From positions 62,001 through 126,000 of the forward strand of contig NZ_SUUH01000005.1 of NCBI RefSeq assembly GCF_015062615.1: a DNA stretch of 64,000 bases. The letters are read 5' to 3'. A model generated the notes under the pieces. It made no database searches and was not told where the DNA came from. It saw only the letters and a list, made by a program, of their open reading frames with translations. This document shows, one piece after another, positions 1-7,224 of the stretch (position 1 is its first letter; every line of letters begins with the position of its first letter). This stretch comes from Denitrobacterium detoxificans. GTDB lineage: Bacteria; Actinomycetota; Coriobacteriia; Coriobacteriales; Eggerthellaceae. Position numbers and translations under genes: made by a program.

Positions 1-1729
1 TATCGTCGCTTTCCCGGGCCCATCGTGACACGTGCGCGAAGTTCGTGATGAGCAGAATTGATGCAAGGGTAAAGAGCCCCGCTGCCATGAGCATGGTGAT
101 GAGCCTGCGCTTTTGAAGATCCTGGATTTGCTCATGCAGCATGGTCTTGTTCGAGGCAACGGTTTCGTTCGTTTCCGTATTGACGTCATACGACGAGGAA
201 ATGGCGGAATCGGCGGTTCGCTCGGATCCCATGAGCGTTTGATCCATCCAGGTAAACCCCACGAACATGACGAGCGACAAAAGGCCAACCCATACGATGG
301 TGGAGCGCCCGAAGCGCTTTTTCTTGTCGTGTGCGAGCAGGATGCGGAACGCGGCAAACCCCAATAGCCCCCAGATGGCAAAGAGGAAGTACGATTCGGG
401 TTCCATGACGTCAGAGGAAATGAGGCCCGAAATGAGCAGGTAGCAGCCAAAAGCAATCATGATCGCCGCACCCAACACTCCTGTGGTGCGCTCGGTGCGC
501 TCGCCGCGCGCACGCGCTATTTTAAAGGTGGAGGCGGAGACGATTGCGTAGATGATGATGGCACCAATAGTGGTTACATCCACGATCCACCCAATGGCCG
601 TTCGGCCAATGAAGGGCACCACGAACGATACAGCTCCTATTGCCAGCAATGCGTTCTGCGGGCTGCCCTGTTTGTTTACGTAGGCTAAACGCCCTGGCAA
701 TATGTCATCTTTTGCCAGGGCGTATGCCATGCGGCTGAGCGCGATGACGTTGCCGATGAGGCTTGTGAGAACGAGTGCGAGCAGGGCGAGCATCAGCAAG
801 GCGACTCCGCCATCGCCTAGGAGGGCGTAGGCGGCATAAAACGCGGGCAGTGCTTCGATGCCGCTTAGATTGCCTAGGTCGGAAATGTATTCCAGCCAGT
901 TTGCGTATTGCGGAGGATGCACCATCGTGGACATCAGCATTACGGCGATGTAGAGAATGGTGGTGAACACAATGGACGCAAGGAGGATCTTGAAGAGCTG
1001 CGTATGCGGAAAATTGAACTCGGGCGCCGAGTGAGATACGTTTTCGAAGCCTATAAATGCCCAGGGGGAAATGGATGCAATTAGGGCGATTTGCGATAGT
1101 TCGGAAGCGTTGGGAACAAAGCCGGGGTCGATGGAGAACGCCGGTGATCCCAGGCGTGACGCACAGGCAATGAATGCCGCTAGGATGCTGATGGTGAACA
1201 GCGCCGACATGGCAACCATCGCTCGCATCGTCCACTTTCGCGAACGCATGCAAGCAAGCACGGTAAGGATGATTGCCAGAATCGAGAGTGCGGCTTCGCC
1301 CAGGTAGATGTCGTAATCGAAGAGAGTGTAGTGGAAGCCGATTTTCAGTATGTCGCCTGCGAAGTATTGCGTGAACAACGGCAGGGAGGTCACGTTCGCC
1401 CAGAATACGGCTATGTACGTTAGGAAGAGGAACCAGGCCGTAAGGAAGCCGTGGTCGTGGCCAAATACTTCTTTCGCGTAGGTGTAGGCGCCTCCTGCGT
1501 CGGGAAAGCAGTTCACCATGTAATGGTAGTTCCGCGCGATGACGATCATGATGAGCGCTCCGAGCAGAAGTCCCAGGATGCTTCCCCATGCGCCGGCTTG
1601 GCGTAGGTAGCTGCTGGAAGTCACGATGAACGAGCCCCAGCCAATGCTGCAGCCTATTGAGAACGCCCAGACCCCAAGTTTGGATAGGTAGGGCGATAAA
1701 GAGGTTTCTGTCGATTCGTCCCTTCCCAT
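1..1729 (-). CDS. APC-family amino acid permease with C-terminal extension (partial, runs off left edge)
   Basis: The reverse strand is open from ATG at 1729 to the window edge, 576 codons with no stop. The N-terminus (GVWAFSIGCSIGWGSFIV) and the following PDAGGAYTYAKEVFG segment are typical of APC-superfamily permeases, which move amino acids or amines across the cytoplasmic membrane. About twelve hydrophobic segments cover residues 15-475. The chain then continues with one more membrane segment (near 478-492), a polar loop of about 45 residues (near 493-545) and another segment (near 551-567), followed by a cytoplasmic-looking FAHVSRWARESDD. A plain permease would normally end before this, so a fused sensor or signalling domain may lie beyond the edge. 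Neither ATG 1729 nor an in-frame ATG at 1768 has a clear Shine-Dalgarno. The substrate is unknown. Confidence 0.85.
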   Translation of the reverse strand, partial: MGRDESTETSLSPYLSKLGVWAFSIGCSIGWGSFIVTSSSYLRQAGAWGSILGLLLGALIMIVIARNYHYMVNCFPDAGGAYTYAKEVFGHDHGFLTAWFLFLTYIAVFWANVTSLPLFTQYFAGDILKIGFHYTLFDYDIYLGEAALSILAIILTVLACMRSRKWTMRAMVAMSALFTISILAAFIACASRLGSPAFSIDPGFVPNASELSQIALIASISPWAFIGFENVSHSAPEFNFPHTQLFKILLASIVFTTILYIAVMLMSTMVHPPQYANWLEYISDLGNLSGIEALPAFYAAYALLGDGGVALLMLALLALVLTSLIGNVIALSRMAYALAKDDILPGRLAYVNKQGSPQNALLAIGAVSFVVPFIGRTAIGWIVDVTTIGAIIIYAIVSASTFKIARARGERTERTTGVLGAAIMIAFGCYLLISGLISSDVMEPESYFLFAIWGLLGFAAFRILLAHDKKKRFGRSTIVWVGLLSLVMFVGFTWMDQTLMGSERTADSAISSSYDVNTETNETVASNKTMLHEQIQDLQKRRLITMLMAAGLFTLASILLITNFAHVSRWARESDD

Positions 1730-1940
1730 GGGAATAAGTGTAGTGCGTTTGTGCCATTTCGGATGCATTTGTGGTGCAAAGGTTATTTTGCGCGGGGAGT
1801 GCAATGTGGCTCGCCGGGGGCTTGGCTCATTGCATGCCGTAGAAATTGCTATTTATACACTCCGAGTTAATGAAACTGGCGTCTCGCAAGGTGAAACTTG
1901 GGACTGGCGTATGAAAACCACGTACAACAAAGGGGGACTT

Positions 1941-2342
1941 ATGAAAAACGCCGTAAAGCCGCTTCTCATCATCTCGTTGATTCTGGGGGTTCTGAATTTG
2001 GTAGGGTTTGGAGTCTACTATGCGTATATCAGTGCTGGCGCCAGTACGGCGCTGAGCGCAACGGGATTGGGCGGGTTGTCGTCTATCGCTCAATACAGTA
2101 TCGATTACGCGTTTTCGCGTCTTGTGCCGTGGGCGATTGTGTCGGCGGTTGCCCTTGCTATGAACATTGCAGCTTTGGCAAAGCGCGACATTGCGTTGCT
2201 CGCTCTCTTTGCGGGCATCCTCTACTTCGTGGCTGTCTTTATTGCGTATGGCGATTTTTGGATGGGCACCATCTTCGAAGCGGTTTTGTGCGTCGTTGCG
2301 TTCGTGATTCAGTTTATGGCTAGCAAAAAGTCGGAAGAGTAG
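1941..2342 (+). CDS. Small four-helix integral membrane protein of unknown function
   Basis: This 133-residue protein starts at ATG 1941, preceded by a good ribosome site (AGGGGG five bases upstream). An open frame extends further upstream but has no ribosome site. Four hydrophobic stretches are visible near residues 7-30, 60-80, 84-100 and 105-125, ending in a lysine-rich ASKKSEE tail. It is divergent from the permease on the other strand and followed by a separate promoter, so it is probably monocistronic. I do not recognise a named family. Confidence 0.7.
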   Translation: MKNAVKPLLIISLILGVLNLVGFGVYYAYISAGASTALSATGLGGLSSIAQYSIDYAFSRLVPWAIVSAVALAMNIAALAKRDIALLALFAGILYFVAVFIAYGDFWMGTIFEAVLCVVAFVIQFMASKKSEE

Positions 2343-2437
2343 ACAGCTGGGGCGCAATGCCCCAACCTCCTGCTTTTGACCGTCAATTCCTATTATTACG
2401 ACTTGTAAACCGCACGTCTCATCTGCGAAGAGTATTC

Positions 2438-2443
2438 TATAAT
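2438..2443 (+). promoter_or_regulatory. Candidate -10 element for the YtxH-like gene
   Basis: A perfect TATAAT lies 66 bases upstream of the start at 2509, in an intergenic stretch. No good -35 hexamer is visible 16-18 bases upstream, so this is a -10-only call. Confidence 0.45.
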
Positions 2444-2508
2444 GGCTGAAAGCCCTCGTGGCACTACATTGGCACTGCAACCGTAAACACGGTGAATAGG
2501 AGGCAGCA

Positions 2509-3030
2509 ATGAGTGGAAAATTCGGATGGTTTGTAGCAGGTGCAGGCATCGGTGCGGCGCTCGCGCTGCTGTACGCTCCCCGCACGGGCGTGGAAACGCG
2601 CGCGCTGGTTGCAGATAAGGCCAACGATGCTTGGGGCAGCGCTCAGCAGTTCGGAGCCGAAGCTCAGTCTCGCGGCCAGCAGATCTATGCCAATATGAAG
2701 GTCAAGGGCCAGGAAGTGTACGATAGCGCCAGCGCGAGTGCTCGTACGGTATACGGCCAGGCTTCGGAAGCCGCCCAGGGCGCCATCAGCGACGTGTCCG
2801 ATCGCATGCGTACGGCCACGGGCAACGTGAAGCCCGTCTTCACCGAGCGTAACGACGAGCTGCGTGAGAAGATCGATGCCGCGCGTGCGCGCATCGCTGC
2901 GCAGGTGGCCAAGAACGCCGAAGAGGCGAAGGAGGCAGAGGCTCCTGCCGAGCCCATTCAGGCAGAGGCCGAGGTTGCCGATGCTGCGGAAGAGCCGAAG
3001 GAAATTGCCGAAGGCGCTTCCGAAGAATAA
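2509..3030 (+). CDS. YtxH-like envelope stress protein
   Basis: The 173-residue protein begins with a short hydrophobic anchor (WFVAGAGIGAALALLYAPRTG, residues 6-26) that matches the YtxH signature. A long Ala/Glu/Lys-rich, probably coiled-coil stretch follows, with an acidic tail. YtxH-type proteins are small membrane-tethered proteins linked to general stress; the molecular role is unknown. AGGAGG eight bases upstream of ATG 2509 fixes the start. A hairpin follows the gene before the PRC-barrel gene, so read-through is probably partial. The tail from residue 120 is mostly A, E and K and unlikely to fold into a globular domain. Confidence 0.8.
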   Translation: MSGKFGWFVAGAGIGAALALLYAPRTGVETRALVADKANDAWGSAQQFGAEAQSRGQQIYANMKVKGQEVYDSASASARTVYGQASEAAQGAISDVSDRMRTATGNVKPVFTERNDELREKIDAARARIAAQVAKNAEEAKEAEAPAEPIQAEAEVADAAEEPKEIAEGASEE

Positions 3031-3050
3031 TATGTAGTGGTTCTTTTTGG

Positions 3051-3078
3051 GCGGCACCTCTACGGGGGTGCCGCTTTG
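3051..3078 (+). terminator. Hairpin terminator or attenuator after the YtxH-like gene
   Basis: GCGGCACC (3051-3058) pairs perfectly with GGTGCCGC (3067-3074) across an eight-base loop, followed by TTTGTG. The T-run is short, so termination may be incomplete and let some transcript into the next gene at 3098. Confidence 0.55.
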
Positions 3079-3097
3079 TGATTATCTGGGGGTCCGC

Positions 3098-3934
3098 ATG
3101 GCGGCAAGAACATACAGTACCAAGGCGCTTTCCGGTACGCGCGTAGTGGGCGGAAAGAGTGGCACCAAGCACATTGGCAAGGTGCGCTACTTCGTGTTTC
3201 ATCCGTCCGAGAAACGTTGCGTTGGCTTTCTGGTAAAGCGCCCCGATTTGGCGCTCATGTTCCGCCGTAAGGACGAATTCGTTGCGCTCGATGGCTTCGA
3301 AATGGAAGACGGGCGCATTCGCATTCACGACGAAGACAAGTACGCGTGCGGCCGTCCGGCCATCAAGCGCCTGGGGCTCGACTGGGATCGTTGCACCATC
3401 TGGGAGCACATGCCCATCCTCACGGTAAGCGGCAAGGAATGCGGTACGGTGGGCGACATCGAGTTTCTGCAGTCCAGCGGCAAGATCGTGGCCGTTCGCC
3501 CCGACAAGGGCTCGCTCGACGCGGCGCTTCTGGGTCGCACGGTTATTCCCTCGAAGATGATTAAGGGGTTCCGCCTGGGCATTGGCGGTGTGGCGGTTGC
3601 CACACAGCAGCAGGTGGGCGAGCAGTTGGAAGACGACGACGTCCAAACGGGCGCCATTCTGGTTTCCGACGAGATCTTCAGCCTTCAGTCGGAGGGCGGC
3701 CTTGCGGAAAAAGCGGGCGCGAGTGCTGCGATTGCGCAGGAGAAGATCCGCGAGGTTGCCGAGTCCGCTAAGCCAGGCATGAAGAAGGCGGCGAAGGCCA
3801 CGGGCGAGGCCGTCAACAAGGGCGCGTATCTTACGGGGCGCCAGCTCACGCGTGCCAAGGGCATGTTCTCGGCGTTCAAGGAAGAGTACGACAAGGCTGT
3901 TTCGGGTGACGACCAGCCGAAGTCGGGAAAATAG
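3098..3934 (+). CDS. PRC-barrel domain protein
   Basis: The 278-residue protein has two PRC-barrel-like segments. The first is near residues 8-75 (GKVRYFVFHPSEKRCVGFLV). The second is near 105-170 (ILTVSGKECGTVGDIEFL, then VIPSKMIKGF). A Lys/Ala-rich C-terminal tail follows. PRC-barrels are small beta-barrels found in RNA-processing and envelope proteins and often act as docking modules. I chose ATG 3098, preceded by GGGGG; the longer frame from 3047 would begin inside the hairpin that ends the previous transcript. The gene sits between YtxH-like and VTT-domain genes, which suggests an envelope-related role, but no reaction can be assigned. Confidence 0.75.
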   Translation: MAARTYSTKALSGTRVVGGKSGTKHIGKVRYFVFHPSEKRCVGFLVKRPDLALMFRRKDEFVALDGFEMEDGRIRIHDEDKYACGRPAIKRLGLDWDRCTIWEHMPILTVSGKECGTVGDIEFLQSSGKIVAVRPDKGSLDAALLGRTVIPSKMIKGFRLGIGGVAVATQQQVGEQLEDDDVQTGAILVSDEIFSLQSEGGLAEKAGASAAIAQEKIREVAESAKPGMKKAAKATGEAVNKGAYLTGRQLTRAKGMFSAFKEEYDKAVSGDDQPKSGK

Positions 3935-3949
3935 TGTGCAGGAGTTTTC

Positions 3950-4729
3950 GTGGGTGAGCAGATGGGGCAGAAGAAGCAGGAAGGCACGCGGAATGCGGAG
4001 GCCGTAAACGTCTTTGGGCATGTGGTTCCCAAGGCCGACCTGTTCAAGCTGTTGGGGCTCATTGCGTTTTTCGTCGTTTCTATTGCGGCGGTCGTGGCCG
4101 TGTGGCCGTTCATTGGCGAGCTTTTTGAAGAGGGTGGCGTGGAGCGCGTCATCGCCAAAGTGCAGGACGCCGGTGTGTTTGGCGTGTGCATTCTGCTTGC
4201 CATGCAATTGCTGCAGGTCATTGTTGCGTTCATTCCTGGTGAAGTCGTGCAAATCGCTGCGGGTATGTTGTATGGCCCTTGGTTTGGCGCGCTCATCATC
4301 CTTGTGGGCTGCCTTATCTCCAGCTTCATCATTTACCTGATCGTGCATCGTCTGGGTCAGCCATTCGTGGAGGACATGGTTCCCACGAAGCATCTCGAGC
4401 GCTTTCGGGCGTTCGAGAAAAGCGGCAAGCTCGACATCATGGTGATCATCCTGTTCCTTATTCCTGGTCTGCCGAAAGACGTATTCACGTATCTGGTGCC
4501 CCTTACTGAGATGCCCATGGGGCGCTATTTAGCCATTACCACGCTTGCGCGCATTCCGGGGGTCGTTATGTCAACCCTTGCCGCGTCGGGCCTGGCCGAG
4601 GGCAACTTTGCCATGGGCATTGCGGTGTTTGTCATCGTGGGTGTGCTTGCGGTTCTTGGCTTCGTCTTCCGCGAGCGCATTATGGCGCTGGGGACGCATG
4701 GGAAAGGCGGGGGAGATTCGCATGAGTGA
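3950..4729 (+). CDS. VTT-domain (TVP38/DedA-like) membrane protein
   Basis: The 259-residue protein has the VTT-domain pattern: several membrane helices, re-entrant-type motifs (FIPGEVVQIAAGMLYGPWFGA) and a later FLIPGLPKDVFTYLVPLT segment. Members of the TVP38/TMEM64/DedA group are linked to lipid scrambling or undecaprenyl-phosphate and phospholipid recycling in the cytoplasmic membrane. The precise substrate here is not known. The start is GTG 3950, with GGAG seven bases upstream. It lies 15 bases after the PRC-barrel gene and overlaps the next gene by eight bases, so the three are co-transcribed and probably translationally coupled. Confidence 0.82.
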   Translation: MGEQMGQKKQEGTRNAEAVNVFGHVVPKADLFKLLGLIAFFVVSIAAVVAVWPFIGELFEEGGVERVIAKVQDAGVFGVCILLAMQLLQVIVAFIPGEVVQIAAGMLYGPWFGALIILVGCLISSFIIYLIVHRLGQPFVEDMVPTKHLERFRAFEKSGKLDIMVIILFLIPGLPKDVFTYLVPLTEMPMGRYLAITTLARIPGVVMSTLAASGLAEGNFAMGIAVFVIVGVLAVLGFVFRERIMALGTHGKGGGDSHE

Positions 4730-4997
4730 GCAAACGTATGCGCCCCATCGGAGCCGCGTCGTGGCGGGGCTGCTTGCCTTGTTCTTCGGGTGCCTTGGCT
4801 TGCATAAGTTCTACCTTGGCTATTTTGGCGCGGGCCTTATGATGATGGGCATGTCTTTGGTGCTTGGCATTTTGAGCTTCGGCATTTCCGCAGGTGCCAT
4901 GGCTGTTATTGGCATTGTCGAGGGCGTTATCTACCTTACGCGCACGCCCGAGGATTTCGAAATGCTGTACGTTCGCGATCGTCGCGAGTGGTTTTAA
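4722..4997 (+). CDS. TM2-domain membrane protein
   Basis: The 91-residue protein carries the TM2 signature: a first helix (VVAGLLALFFGCLGLHKFYLG, residues 13-33) whose end shows the GLHKFYLG motif, then a second hydrophobic stretch. TM2 proteins are small two-helix membrane proteins with unknown biochemical function. I take ATG 4722 as start, eight bases inside the end of the VTT gene. The open frame continues upstream, but there it only overlaps the VTT gene. The GGGGGAG just upstream serves as ribosome site. Confidence 0.82.
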   Translation: MSEQTYAPHRSRVVAGLLALFFGCLGLHKFYLGYFGAGLMMMGMSLVLGILSFGISAGAMAVIGIVEGVIYLTRTPEDFEMLYVRDRREWF

Positions 4998-5076
4998 ATT
5001 CCCCCTCTTCTTGTTTGCGCGTGCATTCTGGTTGCTTTCGCGTATTCGTATTGTTCCCCTTCCGTAACAATAGGGC

Positions 5077-5082
5077 TATAAT
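5077..5082 (+). promoter_or_regulatory. Candidate -10 element for the purine permease gene
   Basis: TATAAT lies 44 bases upstream of the start at 5121. A TTGTTC 20 bases further upstream is a poor, badly spaced -35. The resulting 5' leader is about 30-40 bases, too short for a purine riboswitch. Confidence 0.45.
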
Positions 5083-5120
5083 TTCTCCGTTTTTAGAGTC
5101 TTGAAATGGAAGGTTGGGTA

Positions 5121-6434
5121 ATGGACGAGTTCTTCAAGATTTCCGCTCGTGGATCGAGTGTGCGAACGGAGGTTATAGCCGGTCTGACGACGTTTCTTAC
5201 CATGGCATATGTGGTCGCCGTCAATCCGGCTATGCTGCAATTGGTGGGCATGTCGTTTAACGCGGCGCTCACTGCCACGTGCTTCGGTGCGGCTATCATG
5301 ACGCTGATCATGGGCCTAGTTGCCAACCGTCCTGTTGCTTTGGCCACGGGCATGGGCCTGAATGCTGTGGTCGTGTACAGCATCTGCCTGGGTACGGGCG
5401 TCGACTGGCGCGTAGCTATGGCGTGCGTGCTGTTGGAAGGCCTGGTCATTCTGCTGCTGGTTGCGTTTGGCCTGCGCGAGGCCATCCTGAACGCAATCCC
5501 CACCAGCCTGCAGCATGCCATCGGCATTGGTATTGGCCTGTTCATCGCTTTCATTGGCCTGAAGGGCGGCGGCCTTATCGTGGATAGCAGCGCTTCGCTG
5601 ATTACTATGGGCAGCATTCGCCAGCCCGTGGCCGTGGTGTCCATCTTGTCGATTGTTCTGGCCATTGGGTTTACCGTGCTGAAGGTACGCGGTGCCCTCA
5701 TGTGGTCCATTCTCATTTCCACGATCGTGGGCATTCCGCTGGGCGTTACCGTGCTGCCTACCGATTGGAATTTCGGCCTGGACTTCAGCGCTTTCGCCGC
5801 TCCCATTCAGACTACGCCTGAAGGCACCATTGCCATTCTGCAGGTGTTCCTGGAGCCCGTTCTGCTGATGTTCGTATTCAGTATGATCATGAGCGACTTC
5901 TTCGATACCATCGGCACCGTGTTCGCCGTGGGCGAGAAGGCTGGTTTCGCCGAGCATAACGGCCGCATCATCGGCCTGCGCAAGATCCTGGTTGTTGACT
6001 CCATCGCCGCTGCCGTTGGTGGCTGGATTGGCGCAAGCTCCATTACGAGCTACGCGGAATCCACTGCCGGCGCCGCCGCTGGTGCTCGTACGGGTCTTTC
6101 CAACGTGGTCGTTGCCGTTTGCTTCGTGCTGTGCGCGTTCCTGGCTCCCATCATTGGCATGATTTCCAGCTCTGCTACCTGCGGTGCCCTGGTGGTTGTT
6201 GGCTATCTGATGATGAGCTCGATTGCGGATATCGATTGGAAAGATCCTGCGATGGCCATCCCGTCGTTCCTGACGATCGCTGGCATCCCCATGACCTACT
6301 CCATCACCGATGGTATCGGTTTCGGCTTCATCTTCTACTGCTTCGTGATGTTCGCCATGGGCCGCTTCAAGGAAGTGCATCCGCTCATGTGGGGTACGTC
6401 GGCTGCGTTCCTGGTGGCATACTTCATGATTTAG
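5121..6434 (+). CDS. NCS2/AzgA-type purine permease
   Basis: The protein of about 437 residues has the hallmark AzgA-type start (EVIAGLTTFLTMAYVVAVNP) and matches throughout, with NRPVALATGMGLNAVV and SSITSYAESTAGAAAGARTG motifs and roughly twelve to fourteen membrane helices. AzgA-type carriers import adenine, guanine or hypoxanthine by proton symport; which base is used here cannot be read from sequence. ATG 5121 (GGAAGG about seven bases upstream) is preferred over ATG 5106, which overlaps that ribosome site. The gene has its own promoter and ends seven bases before palindromic cassette A, whose third hairpin is a good terminator. Confidence 0.9.
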   Translation: MDEFFKISARGSSVRTEVIAGLTTFLTMAYVVAVNPAMLQLVGMSFNAALTATCFGAAIMTLIMGLVANRPVALATGMGLNAVVVYSICLGTGVDWRVAMACVLLEGLVILLLVAFGLREAILNAIPTSLQHAIGIGIGLFIAFIGLKGGGLIVDSSASLITMGSIRQPVAVVSILSIVLAIGFTVLKVRGALMWSILISTIVGIPLGVTVLPTDWNFGLDFSAFAAPIQTTPEGTIAILQVFLEPVLLMFVFSMIMSDFFDTIGTVFAVGEKAGFAEHNGRIIGLRKILVVDSIAAAVGGWIGASSITSYAESTAGAAAGARTGLSNVVVAVCFVLCAFLAPIIGMISSSATCGALVVVGYLMMSSIADIDWKDPAMAIPSFLTIAGIPMTYSITDGIGFGFIFYCFVMFAMGRFKEVHPLMWGTSAAFLVAYFMI

Positions 6435-6440
6435 TGTCCG

Positions 6441-6648
6441 CGCTGCGGGGTGGGGGATGCCCTTGGGGGCACCCGCTCCGCTGCTCGCGTGGTTTCGGCC
6501 CCGCACGGGCCGAAACCTACGCTCGTGCGCTCGCTGCTTCATGCATATACTTGGATTTTTCGCCCAAGGCGAAAAATCGGGCCCAGCTGAGCTGGGCCTT
6601 TTTGTTTGCTTTCAGAGTGCCCCCAAGGGCATCCCCCACCCCGCAGCG
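6441..6648 (+). repeat. Palindromic intergenic cassette, copy A
   Basis: A perfect 32-bp inverted repeat (6441-6472 with 6617-6648) encloses three internal hairpins. These are an 11-bp stem with a five-base loop (6491-6517), an 11-bp stem with loop CAA (6554-6578), and GGCCCAGC-tga-GCTGGGCC followed by five Ts (6580-6603). Conserved linkers are CGCTCCGCTGCTCGCGTGG, CTCGCTGCTTCATGC and GCTTTCAGAGTGCCCCC. Three further copies occur at 6966, 46353 and 63333. It starts seven bases after the purine-permease stop, in the same orientation as that gene. Confidence 0.85.
6580..6603 (+). terminator. Rho-independent terminator inside cassette A
   Basis: An eight-bp GC-rich stem (6580-6587 with 6591-6598), three-base loop and five Ts. 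It probably ends the purine-permease transcript. The identical stem occurs in cassette D at 63476-63494. Confidence 0.8.
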
Positions 6649-6699
6649 CTACCCAATCCGCTTGTGCCCCCAGAAGCGCGCGCTTTGGGGCGCGCTTTC

Positions 6700-6904
6700 C
6701 CGATCGGGAATCGCCTCACGGGCGCGGGCGCCCTGCTGCGCGCCCGTCCGACGACCCTTGCAGTTATGCAATAGGAACCCAGCCGCAGCAGGGCGCAAAG
6801 CGAAGCGAGCGCCCGTACGGCGACCTCACGACCCGGCGAGTGGAACCCAACCGCAGCAGGGCGCGCAGCGAAGCGCCCGCGCCCGTGAGGCGATTCCCGA
6901 TCGG
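6700..6904. repeat. Second-type palindromic cassette
   Basis: A perfect 32-bp inverted repeat (6700-6731 with 6873-6904) flanks about 140 bases. Inside is a diverged direct repeat that begins GGAACCCA near 6774 and again near 6842, each unit containing CCGCAGCAGGGCGC. CCTGCTGCG at 6732 can pair with either copy, allowing alternative folds. It lies between cassettes A and B, so 6435-7224 holds no gene I can support; long open frames there are GC-rich repeat shadows. Confidence 0.7.
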
Positions 6905-6965
6905 TCCCAGGTCCCCAAGAGGTCCCGCACGGATGGGACGGGCTGTGGCGCAACCACCGGTTGTA

Positions 6966-7201
6966 GGGCCGGCCCGCGTCCCCCTGCGGGGGCACTCTGA
7001 AAGCAAACCAGAAACGCGCTATGCCCGGGGCTTCCGGAGGCGGAGCGGAAACGCAGTTTCCGCAAACGCCTCGGAAGCCCCGGGCAGCGCGAAGTAAAAG
7101 CATGAAGCAGCGCAGCGCACGAGCGTAGGCCTGGGCCCGTGAGGGGCCCAGGCCACGCGAGCAGCGGAGCGGTGCCCCGCAGGGGGACGCGGGCCGGCCC
7201 C
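6966..7201 (-). repeat. Palindromic intergenic cassette, copy B (minus orientation)
   Basis: Outer arms 6966-6995 and 7172-7201 are complementary except for one extra G. Read on the minus strand it has the same linkers as copy A (CGCTCCGCTGCTCGCGTGG, CTGCGCTGCTTCATGC). The first hairpin is an 11-bp stem of different sequence (7128-7138 with 7144-7154). The second is a much longer arm (7023-7042 with 7067-7085) holding an inner GCGGAAAC-gca-GTTTCCGC. It begins 24 bases after the stop of the minus-strand surface gene, in that gene's orientation. Confidence 0.8.
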
Positions 7202-7224
7202 GGGACAGAACGAGGGGGTAAGGG

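Noticed and set aside
705..1757. A 350-residue open frame on the minus strand overlapping the permease
   Set aside because: It is out of frame with the clear APC-permease reading, is rich in Arg/His and lacks membrane helices or a family match.
3047..3097. Longer start for the PRC-barrel gene
   Set aside because: It would begin within the hairpin that ends the YtxH-like transcript and has no ribosome site, while ATG 3098 has GGGGG upstream.
5040..5120. A purine riboswitch upstream of the purine permease
   Set aside because: The likely -10 leaves a leader of only 30-40 bases and no purine-aptamer core is visible.
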